A stretch of 64,000 nt of DNA from Guyanagaster necrorhizus (GCF_019112545.1 NW_025064944.1:116998-180997), one strand, 5' to 3'; counted from the first letter of the stretch, positions 21,726 to 33,814 are shown. Translations and numbers: made by a program. Notes: a model not told the origin generated them from the sequence alone.

Positions 21726-22660
21726 TGAGCCTCAAAAGAAGAGCAGAGATGGACTTTGGCACCTGATCTGACTGAGCAGTCAGTGTTTTATGTAGAACAA
21801 ATCCAGTACAATATTATCTTGAAACCATCATTACCAAAGATTGCAGTGTTGGTGTAACATACTTATAGTACGGTGACCACAAAACACCTTGATAATCTTG
21901 ATTCCTGTTGTCTGAGTTCTCTTGGAAATAAGGGATACAGGTAGAAGTGATTTGTTGGTGGCATGATGATTCATATATGGGATGGTAGTCAAGCCCAGGG
22001 CTTTCTCTATCACACTCCAGTGCTTGGTATCAGATCAGAAGATACTATTTTGATGATCTAATTGTGGCATGCTTCAGTGAGATCAAAATATTGAGGTGCT
22101 CAGGAAAGCATTGTGAAGTAGAAGGCTTTAAGCTAGAGTTTGTAGCTTAGAAAACTGAGATGTGGTCCCAAAAGTCAGAGTCTATGGCAGTGCATGATGT
22201 GACCATGTGTTAGGATCCATGTCAAGCACTCTACATCCCATGATCATGATCAGTATTTTTCAAAGTAATTTCAAAGTCTTCATGCTTTTGCCTATGACTA
22301 AAACTGTATTTCCAATGACAACATTGACTGGGCTGCTGTTGCACTATTTGCAAAGGCTGTTAGGCTCATACTGTTGCACTCATAAGCTAGGGGTTAGTAA
22401 TTATTGCTCTGATACATGCAGCTAGCTTCTCTTTCACTTTACCTGGCTGCTGAAATTGTGTACACAGACTATTATATATGTGATGACTGTCAATAAAAAT
22501 CAAGCAACCCATACATCCAAAATCAGTCTGGTGATGGTGAGAACACATTAATTTTGGATCAGGCTCTCACCATATCATCAAGACACATGCATTTTAGAAC
22601 TACAACAAAAAGGATGTCCTATCAATTCCACAGGATACATGATTACAAAACAAGGGAAAA
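21726..22660. other. No gene recognised
   Basis: CpG-poor DNA with only short ORFs. The last 40 bases (AATTCCACAGGATACATG onwards) are the conserved 3' flank of PP2C copies B and C. Confidence 0.35.
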
Positions 22661-24056
22661 TTAAGTCCTTGACACTAGTTCATACTGAAGAATCATCATA
22701 TCATCCCTTTGCCCATGATCTCCAGGCCCAAGAAACTTAGCAAATGTTTCTGCTGAAGTCCCAGCTACCAAGTTCCCTAGTAACTCTACAGCCTGGTTTT
22801 CATCTGGCCCCATCCAGCCAACTTCAACACTATGGCCAAGAGTCTCTTGAGCAAAGGCATCATCAACCTTGCTGCCAACGAGTCTCCCCACAATGACAGA
22901 AGGATCAGGTCCATTCAGCTTTTTGACCCTCTGACCGACTGTAGCTTCACCATCCACAATAGCATCGACACCATGGGTATATAGAATCAGAGTTGACTTG
23001 TGCAGTTGAAGCTCAGTGAGGTTGATGAAATGGGTGCTGGGCGAGTTCAGGACATATGGCGGCATCACATTGTAATACCGAATGCCATCCTGGTAGCATT
23101 GCAGTCATTGTCCTCTCAGGAGTTTGAAGAAGAGCTCTGTTGAGAACTCTGATGGGAACTTGGGACTATAGTCACTCAAACCTGTAAGCATGCATGGAAC
23201 AGTGAATACAGGGATAAGATGTGTCAGTTGCTACATACCTCTTGTGTATGGTACCACATCCAACAACTGACCATTTTCCATTATGGTCTCCTTTTCCTCT
23301 GAGGGATGCATCATGGCAATAGAAAGATACTCCTTTGGAGTACATGTGCTATGAAGGGTAAGGAGGCCCTCATCATATCCTATCCCATCAGGATCTTCAC
23401 AGGATATTACTAATTGAACATCAGAACAGCCTGTCTTTGCATAAAGAATAATGACATACCAACAGTTGAATCACCTAGTCCAGCTAACCACATGTTCTCT
23501 TGCTCCTCATCGATAAGAGCCAGTGCCAGCATGGAGCCGGAAAATGCTCGCTGGAGAATCCCTTTGTTAGCGTCGACAAGTGTCACTGCTTCCGGGTAGT
23601 TTAAAGTGAAGGGGTCAGAGCACAGATTCTTGACCGCTTCGCCTATCTCTTCGTCGAATTCCTCAATCCGTTGTCGCAAGACCTTCTTCACCTTGCTGAC
23701 GAGGGTATCCCGGGATCGATGTAGGCAGTCCTTGACGACTTCGCGCGGTGCCTCCTTGATCAGCCGGGGAAGATTGGCGGCAGCATAATCGGCTATATGC
23801 GCACCACCATGGCCTGGAATTCATAGTTTAGTCAGATAGAGCAAAGGCCACAATCAAAAGGCTTACCATCGAAGACAGCGAGAAATTTCCACCGTCTGCC
23901 ATCGATGAGCCATTCTTGCACGACAAATCGGTCTTCGTTCCTGGCACCGGGAGTTAGCTGGAATGTGACTGAGTGGACGCCGGCAGTCATTCTGGAACTC
24001 CATGCGTGGATAAACAGCTCCCGCCAATGTGTGATGGAACGAGCAGACGACGACAT
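22661..24056 (-). pseudogene. PP2C-type protein phosphatase (copy C), nearly intact
   Basis: Best-preserved copy. Exons are 24056-23867, 23813-23460, 23409-23239 and 23181-22661, with introns of 50-57 nt. Key residues: acidic NEDRFVV, VFDG/HGG split by intron 1, FSGSMLALALIDEE, MWLAGLGDSTV, VMPPYVLNSP, THGVDAIVDGEA in the place of the family's DG motif, and the terminal GQRDDMMILQYEL. The product would be about 410 aa and act as a Ser/Thr phosphatase. One defect: in exon 4 the codon after RGQ is TGA (23107-23105), where CGA (Arg) is expected. This is one CpG deamination. If the stop is real, the last third is lost, so it is called a pseudogene. The divergent neighbour is family M copy M2. Confidence 0.8.
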
Positions 24057-24494
24057 GACTGGTGGATGATCGGTGGCGGAAAAGAAATTTCGCCCGTAGA
24101 TTTCTCCAGTCAGAATACAGCTTATTAAGATGTCAGTGGTCGTAGCTCACCGCAGAATGAGGATAGAAAAGTGGTAATGTGGCGGAACTGGAGAACAATG
24201 CAAGACCGGTGGCAAAGTAGTTGAAATGTCAGGGTCCGTGCGGAGAAGTCCGTTCATTCGTGATTGGTCTGACCAAGCTTCGTCCTGCACAATTCTGCAA
24301 TTCAACAGGTCAATCACAGCGTCAAGCAACAGCGGATCCAGTCCACTTCCTTCACTAACAGTGATGTGCCCACCGAAGACACCGAATATTGATTGCCGAT
24401 AGAGATTTTCTCACAGCGGACCAGAAACTGGGTCAAGATGAACTGATTCTAGAGTGCTCAGTCCGGGCAGGAGATATTGAACAAGGGAAGAATT

Positions 24495-24605
24495 TACCTT
24501 TCAATTACCTTCTGGTTTGCCAGATGTTCGGAAAGAAACCAAAGATTCGAGGTCATTTACAATTCCAGATACTGCAAAAGACGCTCCGTCACTTCCGACC
24601 TCAAT
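24495..24605 (+). promoter_or_regulatory. Conserved block before family M copy M2
   Basis: Aligns with the block before M1, M3, M4 and M5; TTTGCCAGATGTTCGGAAAG matches TTTGCCAGACGTCTGAGAAG at M3. Confidence 0.5.
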
Positions 24606-25446
24606 GGTATGCTTGCTTTGCTCCGCTCGTTACAATTTTCAATGTAGCATCGTCGATCGCTTCGCGGGATCTTGCACCAGAGTATTCTTGTGCTCGAAGG
24701 TTCGACTTGGAGAGAGATGACCATTTGAGGGTTATGTCAAGGTCGAGGACCCACACATTCCTCTGACAGCCCGAAAAGCGAAATAACCCTGTCTCGGATA
24801 CGGGACTGGACCTACGTGCTTATGAGTATGGTCTCAATGATCAAGGGGACGTGACTGATACTCGTACCTTGATGCCTTGCATGTATTAGGACTCACTAAC
24901 GTAGTCTTGAGACAAAAGATCATGGAGGCCTCGTAAAGGCAGACAGATGTGCTGGAGTTCTAATGACGAGGTCTTGGTGAGTAGAGCATTCTTTAGTGCA
25001 GCGAAATCAAGCTCATTGGAGACAAAGAAAGGTATTACTATGACTGAGCGAGTTGTAATGTGGAGGAGCGCGATATATGATGATTTGGTTTCTGCTACGA
25101 ATTCTCTACGGTCCGTCTGACGCTGACATCAGTACCGATGGGAGGACCACTTGTTCAGCAAAAGGGTTGATGAGATCTGGCGTCGCGTCGCGCGCGATGA
25201 ACAAAACCAAAATAGAATCACTTGATTCTTTATGGGTTGGCTCATCGGGTTCGATGACAACAGCACCAGACCACTCATACTCTCAGCCTTGCTGGGAATA
25301 CAGATGCAGGTGATATCCATATCCACCATCTTCTCCTGTGCTTTACCCACCATCCCCATCATAGGTCCCAGCTGCATGACATCCCTGATCGTCGTCTTTT
25401 GTGTGGTCACCTGTGCCATACTTCTCTCAGTCTATATTCGTTCCTA
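24606..25446 (+). pseudogene. Family M copy M2 (decayed)
   Basis: RDWTYVL matches QDWTYTL at the end of M3 exon 1, but the donor that follows is ATGAGTATG instead of GTGAGTACG. The exon 2-like LTNVVLRQKIMEA matches FGNVVALRDRVLA and is followed by stops. The exon 3 pieces are MTERVVMWRSAI (M3: VTEQVTAWRSNI), WEDHLFSKRVDEI.RRVARDEQNQN, then in another frame VGSSGSMTTAPDHSYSQP. As in M1 the first PP-D repeat is deleted. A lost donor, frameshifts and stops make it non-functional. It shares the head-to-head layout with PP2C copy C. Confidence 0.6.
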
Positions 25447-28369
25447 GAGGGACAGGGGAATACCTTGTAAAATGCGAGATGTCATTGCTAGAAAACCATG
25501 GTGAACATGTCAGAACATGATGCACAGTCCCTCAGCATGCCAATACTTCACAATCAGTCGTTCATGGATCTATCTGTTTCGGCTTGATACCTGCCCTCCA
25601 TCCAGAACGATGGGCCTTCTATTTTAGAGGAGTTCCCAAATGACACGTTGTTCCCCGGTACTCTTGGTGGTTCTTGTTGACTCGGCTCGGCAATACGATT
25701 TAGGAAGATCCCGGAGAAATGCAAGGTACTCTAGTGCATACCGTTCAGGTTGCGCTATGCATCATCAGCTAGGAGGGTTGTTAGGAAGGGGTCCTGGGGC
25801 TGTATTGATGAACAGACGCACCTACACACTGGCACTGTCGACCCGGGAGAGCTTCCTGTCTAGCAAGAGGTCCGAATGATAGCGACCATACGGCGCTCAG
25901 CCCACTGGGACTAACGAACGACGACGAAGATGACGACACTACGACGTTCCCACCTCACCGCTAGGTCCGGCACAATCGGTAACTATCCTCGGTCGCTCGC
26001 CTTGTTCGATAAATACCCCGACTGAGTATATCGACTGATGATGAGCGTGGGTGGACAATCGGATGGTTGAGCTGGTCACGCACAGTGAAGCTACAGGTAT
26101 TCCTAAAATTTTTCTTCAGCTCCGTGTGCGATGGAAACGGGCTCGTATCCGTACCCTTCCAATGCCTTTTCGGAGTCCCGTCGGTACATATGGGTCCGTC
26201 CTTCCAAGGCGCTCATCAAGGAAATTCCGGTTGTTCTTCCGAGAAATCGTGGGCGTCAGTTGATATAAAAGGAGGACGGGGTTAGGAGTGAGCGCCGTCG
26301 TCATAATGAAAGAAAAGGAGAGAGGGATGGCGACGAACTCGATGGGCCCACCCGATATCCGAGTCGTCACATTCCGAGTCACAGCCTCTTTCCTTCCTTG
26401 CCCCTCAACGTCCATGCAGCCCTCCACATAACAACGTTCCTCTTTTCGTCGTTGTGCCTCTCTTTCCAGGTCCTTTACCTCTCCAGACGTCGAAGAAGGG
26501 AAAGAGTGGGAACAGGCACAGGAAATGGTTCTGTTTTCCCCTCTTTCTCGTACTGCTTCGCTAACTATCAACAGCAGCATGCACGTTCCCTTTCCTCGTT
26601 CCTTGGTCTGTCTGTAATGGCGCCTAACATACGGACTGCAAAGCGCAAAATTCAGGGTTGGTTAACCTGTTGATTTGGGATGGCGAGCGTGCGTCGTCCT
26701 CACTGCTTTACTATCCATTCAATATTGACACTGGCGCCCAGGATCTGAGCTATTCATTCTGTCAATGTGGCACAACGTTCTCAGCATGGACGACGAAGTC
26801 TCCGCATGAACTGACCTAGTCAGCGCCACTCCCACCGGAAATTCAGATTCTCTGTCAGCGCACGGCGTGTCTGCAAAGCGGATATATGCGTTTGGAAGGA
26901 CAGACTGGGACTCATATATACGCTCTTCGTATGGTTTTTATAAGGGCGAGGGTGCCGCAGTATCCTCAGTGATTCCCTGTCATCAATAACAAGACCAGTT
27001 CTTTATGCGACCGCATCGTTCAATAACGGAAAAACCTATCTATGACAAATGTACCATTGACTTCCAGTGCGCCGATGTGAATGAGGTTCCATTATTCGGT
27101 TCTCAGCCATCATGTGGGGAAACCCATTCAATCGCTTTGAACGTATTCTAGACAATATCACCATCCTTTCAAATGAATGCTTTCCTGAAGATATCTTCAC
27201 CGTAAGACCCCAGTACGCACTGCCTCGCGCCGGCATCAGTGCTATCAATTCGCCCTCGAGGTCGACGACTTCCTAGAGATCAAGCCTCCGTACACTTTGG
27301 GCATGTATCGAATGAGACACGGTAGATAACCAGTCGAGGGACAGATTCTTTAACTCGCACAACCTGTGTTGTACTCGAAGGCTGTGCGGGATCATTGCCA
27401 TGAGAAGAGGCTCTCTGTCTATACCACCCATGATTCGCCTATGTAAATCATGTACCTTTCATGTCCTGCCCACTTTCTTCCCATATTATCCTTACGAAAG
27501 AGGAAGAAATTTTCATCAGTTGCTTGAAAATCAGAGATAGTTGCAAAGATCGTTGCGCCAAGGAAGGGTTCGTGGTGCATCTGTCTGAGCACGCCTGTAT
27601 GGGTTCGACTCCCACCCAGATATGGATCCGGAGAATACCATCATGCTCAAATCTTATTTCGTTTTCGAAACCATGCAGGGAGGATCTCAGAGTTGTTCCG
27701 TTGCTCTCTTTGGCACCGGAAAGATGAGTACGAGACAAGGGACAAAAATTTAATGTCTAAAAGCGAAATGAATTTCCATTTGCAAGGAACCAGCCTCAAT
27801 CGTGTTACTCAGAAACATATCATCGCGTATACTAGCCAAATACGAATAATCCATCATCGCCTCGGAAGTTGTCTATAGAACAGTTTTAAGCGATCCAGTT
27901 GTAGTATGAGCATGAAAATACGCACCTTGATGGCTTTCGGTATGGAATACAGCCGTCTCCGCTGCAGCGTCGATTTTGAGCCGAAAAGAAAAACGACGAA
28001 TGACAGTAGTTGGCCGAATTTCAGGTCACCGGACCGGTCGATCCTCTCTGGCGCGGCGTTGTCCGTGTCCTTTCTACGAGGATAAATCATGCAGATGAAG
28101 CTCTATCGCGACCGAATTCATTCCTTTATCGGTCGCTCGTGCTCTCCGGAATTAAGATATTACGACGCCGCAAGCCTACGAGAGGTTCATGGCAAGCGTT
28201 GACGTGAAGCGGATAGTTCGAGAGCTTTGATCGTGTATATTCATTCACCCATGCAACTTCCAATTCTGTGACCCTGTCCTATGTTTTTAGAAACATATAT
28301 GTATATCTCAGTTTCTCTTTGCGTACTCATGCGTATTTCTCATGACATCAAAGTCAATACTTAGGTCGC
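25447..28369. other. Flank of M2, then unrecognised DNA
   Basis: 25450-26340 aligns with 11036-11800. A block found downstream of other family M genes sits at 26283-26425 (GAGTGAGCGCCGTCGTCAT... then CGTCACATTCCGAGTCACAGCCTC). The minus-strand 154-codon ORF 26116-26580 overlaps that block and is not conserved in frame among copies. From 26430 to 28369 only short ORFs without domains are seen, with normal CpG content. Confidence 0.4.
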
Positions 28370-28824
28370 ACCATTGCTAACCTCATCAAGTGCTACGACC
28401 TCCCTTGTTTACGCGTGCAATCTCTTACAAACAATTTGCAAGTCACTCGAAACCATCAGAACGAGCTGCGAGTCTCCGGAAATACCATCCCATTTCTTGG
28501 GGACGTTCCGTTCTCCTGTGTGCGCCGTAGGGTAATGACACTTCTGTGGCGTCACTGCCGAAAGAACGTCTCGCAGTCTGGCCTATAGTCTACTATTCCA
28601 GGTCCCCGGGTATTAGAAGCTAGGCATCGCGTAGCACCCGTCGTTCAATCGTTTTCGCCTCGGTCCCGAGTCGAGGTGGATGTCTACTCGCTTAGTGTGG
28701 GATGGAAGTACGAAGTAACAAGTTCTCCTTTTTTGCTTATGTTCTTTCCTTGATGTGAATCTCGAGCATCGAAACAATATACTCTCGGGGCTAGACATGA
28801 CTCCGGGATCCCCATGGCTCGACG

Positions 28825-28834
28825 TATATAAAGG
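28825..28834 (+). promoter_or_regulatory. TATA box of the small-protein gene, copy 2
   Basis: TATATAAAGG, 43 bases before the ATG at 28877; the same box and context (CTCGACGTATATAAAGGAA) occur in copy 1. Confidence 0.55.
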
Positions 28835-28876
28835 AATGAGAATTATGACTGACCCTGCCCGCCTTTGCGAAAGAAA

Positions 28877-28990
28877 ATGTGGTCATCCTCGTTCTTACCA
28901 GCCTTCGTCTCCTCGTCATTGCAACTTTACGAGGCAATGCGTAGAATTTACTCTTCGATTCCAGTGAAACGTGCGGAATCTTTGCACTAA
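28877..28990 (+). CDS. Small protein of unknown function, copy 2 (37 aa)
   Basis: Reads MWSSSFLPAFVSSSLQLYEA and then ends with SSIPVKRAESLH. Compared with copy 1 it has lost part of the serine run in frame. Keeping the frame through a deletion of whole codons is mild evidence that the peptide is, or was, translated. It stops right after RAESL, where copy 1 continues with a cysteine-rich tail. Confidence 0.4.
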   Translation: MWSSSFLPAFVSSSLQLYEAMRRIYSSIPVKRAESLH

Positions 28991-29020
28991 AAAGAATGTG
29001 GATACCATACAACTGATGTC

Positions 29021-29342
29021 GACGAGATGATGATGCGATATGTGATGTGCTACACGTGTACAGAAATAGGAAATTTGTCTGTCTTGTCTTGTAGAGATGG
29101 GGTCTTCGGAATGTACAAATCCAGATAACGATAAGAACAGAGAGATGAAAGAACGGTAGAAATTGATACCACGTATGAGCGATGATTAGGCCTGAGGCAG
29201 TCAGTGGTAGAGGTCCAACGGTGGCTCCGTCAGATGACCATGCAAGTCATTCAACGATAATGCCGCTGGGTGCTACTCCGTCATTGGTCAGGCCATATTG
29301 TAGTCATATACTGGCTCCGCCGCGGTAACTCAACCTGAACTA
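29021..29342. other. No gene recognised
   Basis: Intergenic sequence between the small-gene cassette and the 3' end of the Medusa-like gene; no conserved signal seen. Confidence 0.4.
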
Positions 29343-30644
29343 TCATGCGAAGCAGGGAAAAGGATATATGAAGAAAGCGCTGGAAGTTATCAGGAATCGG
29401 GAGTGGGTCGTGGTAAAGTCGGCTGTCGACGGATGGGTCTGCGGGAAGCGAGGCTGTTGAATCGGTGGGTGAATCCGGTATGTAGATAGACTGTAACGGT
29501 CCTCAGAATTCAAAGAGAATGACGACGTGAGAGAATAGCTTACATATTTAGACAGGACTTTCTCAAGCGCCCGTCCAAGATCCGACCATTCAAACACTTT
29601 GAGGTCTTTCTCAATATTCCGGGGCTTGGGATCAGGGAACTCCATGATGCGCTGGAAGAAGGTGTCTAAACCATGTCTATGTTTGCTGACGGTTGTCGGC
29701 TTCAACGCCTCCAAATCGCGCCTTATGCGGTTTTTCTCCTCGACAGGAAAGTCGTCGTTGGCGAGCCTCTCGAGCAGATAAATGATATCCCCGCTGGTGA
29801 CATAGAATACGAGTTTTTCATCCATGAAAATACAGGAAATGACGGTGTCTTTGTCGCTGTAGTCATCCTGGCGGATAGCTTCGCAAGAAAGAATGAGTTT
29901 GCAACCATCTTGGCACTTGTGAAAACGAACGAGCCGACGACACATTGAGACTTCTAAGGGATCCCAACCGATGCACATAGTATCAAGAGGGGTTATGATC
30001 TCGAGAATAGGAGTGCAGGGATGGAGGCTGATGTCCTCTGGAGAGCCATAGTTAGTGCGCACGAGGGAATTGGGACGAATGCGGCGTGATGCTGGTCTGC
30101 GGTCCGAAATGGTCTGAGAAGGAGCTGACAATGGGTTGCGTATACTGGTGGTAGTATTGGTCGGTCGGGGGAGCACTGGCGCCTGGGAAGCCGCTACTGG
30201 CTGCGAAGCTACCCAAGACGCCTGAGAGGCCACGACTGGCGGATTCTGTACGGGAAGATCGGGTTCCTTGTAGGTAAAGTAGCCAAAGAAGACAGAATGG
30301 AGAACGATGTTGTGCGAGTCAACTACCTCGACGTTAAGGGGAACCTTCAGATCACGCATTCTGTGCGGAATCCTAGCACGAAGCTGATAACGGTGATATT
30401 TTTCAGAAATATTGGAGACTTGAGTGGTGACTGCTGTCCAGCCAATGTTTAGACGTAGATGTATTTGTTCTCGGGTAGGATGGTAGAAGTCAAGTTGGAC
30501 AAAAATGGGGACACCGGCATTGCCTTCAGAGGGATGGAAGTTAAGGACAGAGAGCATAGGCGAGTATGGGTGGGACATGGCAGTTGGAAAGAAAGAGGGG
30601 TGGAAACTGGCAGGAATCATGCTCGCCAAAGTCAACCTCTGCAC
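29343..30644 (-). CDS. Medusa-like developmental transcription regulator (DUF7082-type)
   Basis: A long minus frame with the two conserved regions of fungal Medusa (medA) proteins, which control sporulation and development. The N-terminal part has LNFHPSEGNAGVPIFVQLDF, an immunoglobulin-like fold region that ends with HSVFFGYFTY. A Ser/Thr/Pro linker (about residues 130-200) follows. The C-terminal core reads RRLVRFHKCQDG, DTVISCIFMDE, VTSGDIIYLLERL, then FPVEEKNRIRRDLE, LKPTTVSKHR and FPDPKPRNIEKDLKVFEW. The last motif is the family's hallmark. After LSKY the frame reads into GTAAGC, a good donor, so the last 60 residues are probably intronic and the real C-terminus is spliced. The start may be the internal MSHPYSPML rather than the first ATG. 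It appears intact and has normal CpG content. Confidence 0.8.
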   Translation of the reverse strand: MQRLTLASMIPASFHPSFFPTAMSHPYSPMLSVLNFHPSEGNAGVPIFVQLDFYHPTREQIHLRLNIGWTAVTTQVSNISEKYHRYQLRARIPHRMRDLKVPLNVEVVDSHNIVLHSVFFGYFTYKEPDLPVQNPPVVASQASWVASQPVAASQAPVLPRPTNTTTSIRNPLSAPSQTISDRRPASRRIRPNSLVRTNYGSPEDISLHPCTPILEIITPLDTMCIGWDPLEVSMCRRLVRFHKCQDGCKLILSCEAIRQDDYSDKDTVISCIFMDEKLVFYVTSGDIIYLLERLANDDFPVEEKNRIRRDLEALKPTTVSKHRHGLDTFFQRIMEFPDPKPRNIEKDLKVFEWSDLGRALEKVLSKYVSYSLTSSFSLNSEDRYSLSTYRIHPPIQQPRFPQTHPSTADFTTTHSRFLITSSAFFIYPFPCFA

Positions 30645-30838
30645 TCTTTCAAATAGGGGTCTTGACGCTTATTTATTTCGATGTCTGTTCTCACCTCGCG
30701 CTAGCGTCGGTCACCGATCGCTATAGCAGATGCCTGAGGTCCATCATACATGAAGACCCACTTTTTGTGCTCGAAATATTGTTTTTTTTTTTTTTTTCAT
30801 ATGTGCCCGATCTATTCAATCCTTTTAATACAGGTAAG

Positions 30839-31461
30839 ATGTTGGCATTCCAGTAAAACACCAAAAAAGCCAGGGTGGAGGCATAGCAGGTGGGAGAAAG
30901 GAATACGAGCCGAAAACACCAACTAAACGATGCACCCTTGACTCGGCACCATCACGCCTCCCAATAGGTGCCCTTCTGATATCCCCAGATCCAGATCCAC
31001 CCCAACACAGAGAAAGCCCGGAACCACAGGGCAATCACCCTCCAAGCCCCGCTTCTCCATATGAAGAGTACATCTTCATGGACAACACTCCCCCACCCAA
31101 CCACAACAACCAAGCACAAGGACAGGTGATGGAGCAGGCGCAAGAATTTACCTTCCCGGCCAACAGAGGAGATATGTGCTTACAGTCTAGGGTCTCTGTG
31201 ATGGACTCCCCTCATAGCAACGGGCCAGAATTCGTACCACATGGACCCGAGCAAGAAGGGCTCATGGCACGACTCCACTTGGATGCTTCCCATGTCCTAG
31301 ATGTAATTCTCTTCCACTGGAGATCGGCCTACTCGATGATCCCAGAAATGCTGAGCACAGCACTCCTCATTTCCCTCGTCCTTGCTCTCATTTTGCAGCC
31401 CGTGCAGCCGTTCATTTACCTGCATGTCGGGACATATAAAATTTGGTACCATATAATGTGA
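30839..31461 (+). CDS. Proline-rich protein of unknown function with a C-terminal hydrophobic helix
   Basis: Not recognised. One frame is open from just after TAA at about 30836 to 31461. It begins VGIPVKHQKSQGGG, carries a proline-rich middle (LISPDPDPPQHRESPEPQ; PPSPASPYEEYIFMDNTPPP) and ends with a likely membrane helix (ALLISLVLALILQPV). The first ATG is at 31078. CpG use is normal and third-position composition looks coding. The upstream open frame without ATG suggests an earlier exon. A 16-nt T run lies at 30782-30797. The CpG-free block begins about 600 bases downstream. Confidence 0.35.
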
Positions 31462-32064
31462 GTGTGTGCAACTTCTGTCACGCTTTTCTGTCTAATGGGT
31501 CTTTCATAGTTGATCTTGTTTCTTTCACCAATACAACCGTTGACCTGGAATTATTCGCATGGAATATGATGTGTCTCTTGAATCCAGAAGCCTATACATC
31601 CTCAACTTTCTCCTGCCACAATGACAGAGAGGCTGTTCCTTCTCTCCGTGGCATACCCCTTGGATCATCAATTACCACCCAGGAGTGATCCTCGACAGGA
31701 GATCGAATTCACTGCCGAATTTTTTGACAAAGATTATCATCATGTTCTGAACAATTTCTGGCGAGCAAGGGAGCCACTGTTAATCGATATTGAAATGAAC
31801 CTAATGAAGATGCAGCGAGTAGAGTACTCTTTACCGATCTATACATATGTACTTGGGCTCTTTCTCCAGTTCATAAGGCGAGTCCCCAGATGCTGAATCA
31901 ACCTTCTCGACAACATCCCATCTTGCTGCTAGAATTTGCTTGAGTGGCATGTATATTGTGTGAAGAGGTTCACCATGAAATTACTTCTTCACAGGCATAG
32001 TGTTACATGTCAGTACTTAAGGTTGTTCATCAGTCCAGCTTCTTTTCCCTTCAACCCCCATTCG
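31462..32064. other. No gene assigned; left edge of the CpG-free block
   Basis: A plus ORF at 31621-31896 (91 aa, with TAEFFDKDYHHVLNNFWRAR) is unrecognised. CpG is common up to about 31905 and appears last at 32063-32064. Confidence 0.3.
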
Positions 32065-32066
32065 TT

Positions 32067-33104
32067 ATGCCATGGTCTATCTTAGTCCTTCATGGGTACA
32101 TGCATATTTCATTGTGCTTTCTTAGGTCCACTTGGCCAACAACTCTGTGGAAGAGATATGCCCAAAATGCAACCATCTTCAGTAAATATTTTCATTTTCT
32201 AATATCAGATCTAAGAGAAACTGCTGTTAACATCATGTGTCTTTAGCTCTGATCTCTTCGAAAAGAGTACAGCAAGGATATAGAATTAGGTTTGTCTGTA
32301 TAGCTATAAATTTTCTATGCTCACCCATAAAGTATTATCCTAGTTTCTGATGACACTCCCCATATCATCTAATTGGCTGATCTACATGCCAATGCATCAC
32401 AAACTGAGCAGGAGGCTTTTCATCCCACTGATGGCCAGCCTAGAAGGTGATATGATGTGTATTGTGTCACTAGAGCTATCAGACTGAAAGAATCTCTGAG
32501 CATCACAAGAGATACTCTGATGCTCAGAGACACTCTCATGCAAAGGATGTTTGATGTATGTGACCTTCTTTCATCACAAAGACACAGTTGGTTGAACATT
32601 TAACACATCCACTGGCAGGGTATATCTGGGTTCAGGTAAATATTAATATGCTCATGGCTAGAGAAAAGTTTGAATGTGTTGCTGTTGTCAGCCAAGGTGC
32701 AGCCATGGCAGCCTTTCTTTTGGCATTGGTATGCCAATTGATAGACTCCATTTTTGCCCATGATTCATGACCAGCTTGAAAAACCTCAGTCAGATCCTCA
32801 TTGACATTTTTGGTCTGCATTGCAGGATACAGCATCACAGATCCCTTAGCCAATCTCATGTTTAACCCCACATGTGCAGTGCCAACACTTCACATCATCA
32901 GTAAAAATGATATCATGGTGCTCAAAGAATGAATGAAAGTTCCTTTGGATATATAAGAAAACAAATGTGTCAAGAAGCATGATGGAGGTGAGATGTATGA
33001 TCTAGGGTTTACAGCACTTTGTTCCATCTAAGACATTATGGAGAAATTTTCTTGTATCATATCTCTTAGATCATCTGGGTGACATGCTATCCCTTGCAAG
33101 ATGA
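32067..33104 (+). pseudogene. FSH1-type serine hydrolase relic
   Basis: Family serine hydrolases (FSH, alpha/beta-hydrolase fold) act on small esters. The plus strand shows MPWSILVLHG, then after an intron RYAQNATIFS, then SQTEQEAFHPTDGQPR and RAIRLKESLSITRD. The nucleophile elbow is VVSQGAAMAAFLLAL (normally GFSQGAA). Next come GYSITDPLANLMF, TLHIISKNDIMV with the acid residue in KND, KKHDGG and, after an intron, HFVPSKTLWRNFLVSYLLD with the catalytic His. Stops interrupt the frame at positions expected to be CGA or CAG. All introns are still recognisable. It lies entirely in CpG-free DNA, so decay by methylation is the likely cause. Confidence 0.8.
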
Positions 33105-33814
33105 TGGAAGGTATGCATCTAAGATCTCCTATACCAACACAATTTCATGAGTTCTATTGCAGAGGGAGCTTGTGAAATTCTTCCAAGAATGCACTGTATA
33201 TCTTTAGATCATAGTACTCCATAGAGAAAATGATTTCTTGGAGCTGGTGAATAAACCAAGATGAATACAAACAGGTGATTGGAAGAAGATGGAATGCCAG
33301 AGACCATTGAATCCAAGGTGCTATCACAAAATACAAACAGCAGTCCTTACCCACCCACTCTATGACCTTACAAACCCTAACTCAAGCATGTTTCTGTTAT
33401 ATTTGAGACACTGTCTATGGTGTAAAATAAGTAATCACTTTATCTCTACTCTGATGAAGTGCAGGTACTATTGGTACAAGTAGGCATCATTGACATGGTT
33501 GAAATCTTTTTGAAGCATCCAGTACAGTGAGACAGAGAGAATCAAGAAGCATGTCTTGTATGCATTGGTCTTTTTTAAATATGTTCATGGAGTTGGGTCT
33601 GAAATCTGAGGCAGATTCAGATGTTTCTGACCAAACTGATCATTGATTCTGAATTTGTCTTGGATAGTTGTTCAAGAAGAGGCCATTTTGTCTCTGCTGT
33701 TTCCAGTAATCTTTACTACTAATCAGCACCATCACTATTCAGATGAGCAACCACTCACATGATAACTTTAAGCAGATAGAGAGAATCCAACCTAATCTTC
33801 ACTTCCTTCATTTT
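33105..33814. other. No gene recognised (CpG-free)
   Basis: Short ORFs only (33154-33354 minus, 33289-33483 plus), no family seen. Confidence 0.35.

Larger units (their letters stand above)
28370..29020 (+). repeat. Duplicated promoter/small-gene cassette, copy 2
   Basis: Partner of 2056-2990. It is shorter, with several deletions, but keeps the order of landmarks, including GCGTAGCACCC, ACTCTCGGGGCTAGACATGA and the TATA box. Confidence 0.75.

Noticed and set aside
26116..26580. 154-codon minus ORF downstream of M2
   Set aside because: Overlaps the conserved downstream block; the frame is not maintained in the blocks after M3b, M4 and M5, so conservation is at DNA level only.
27550..27625. 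tRNA-like T-arm (GGGTTCGACTCCC)
   Set aside because: No matching D-arm, anticodon arm or acceptor stem within 70-90 bases upstream; a similar GTTCGAGTCCC at 12164 falls in a coding exon of the CE16 gene.
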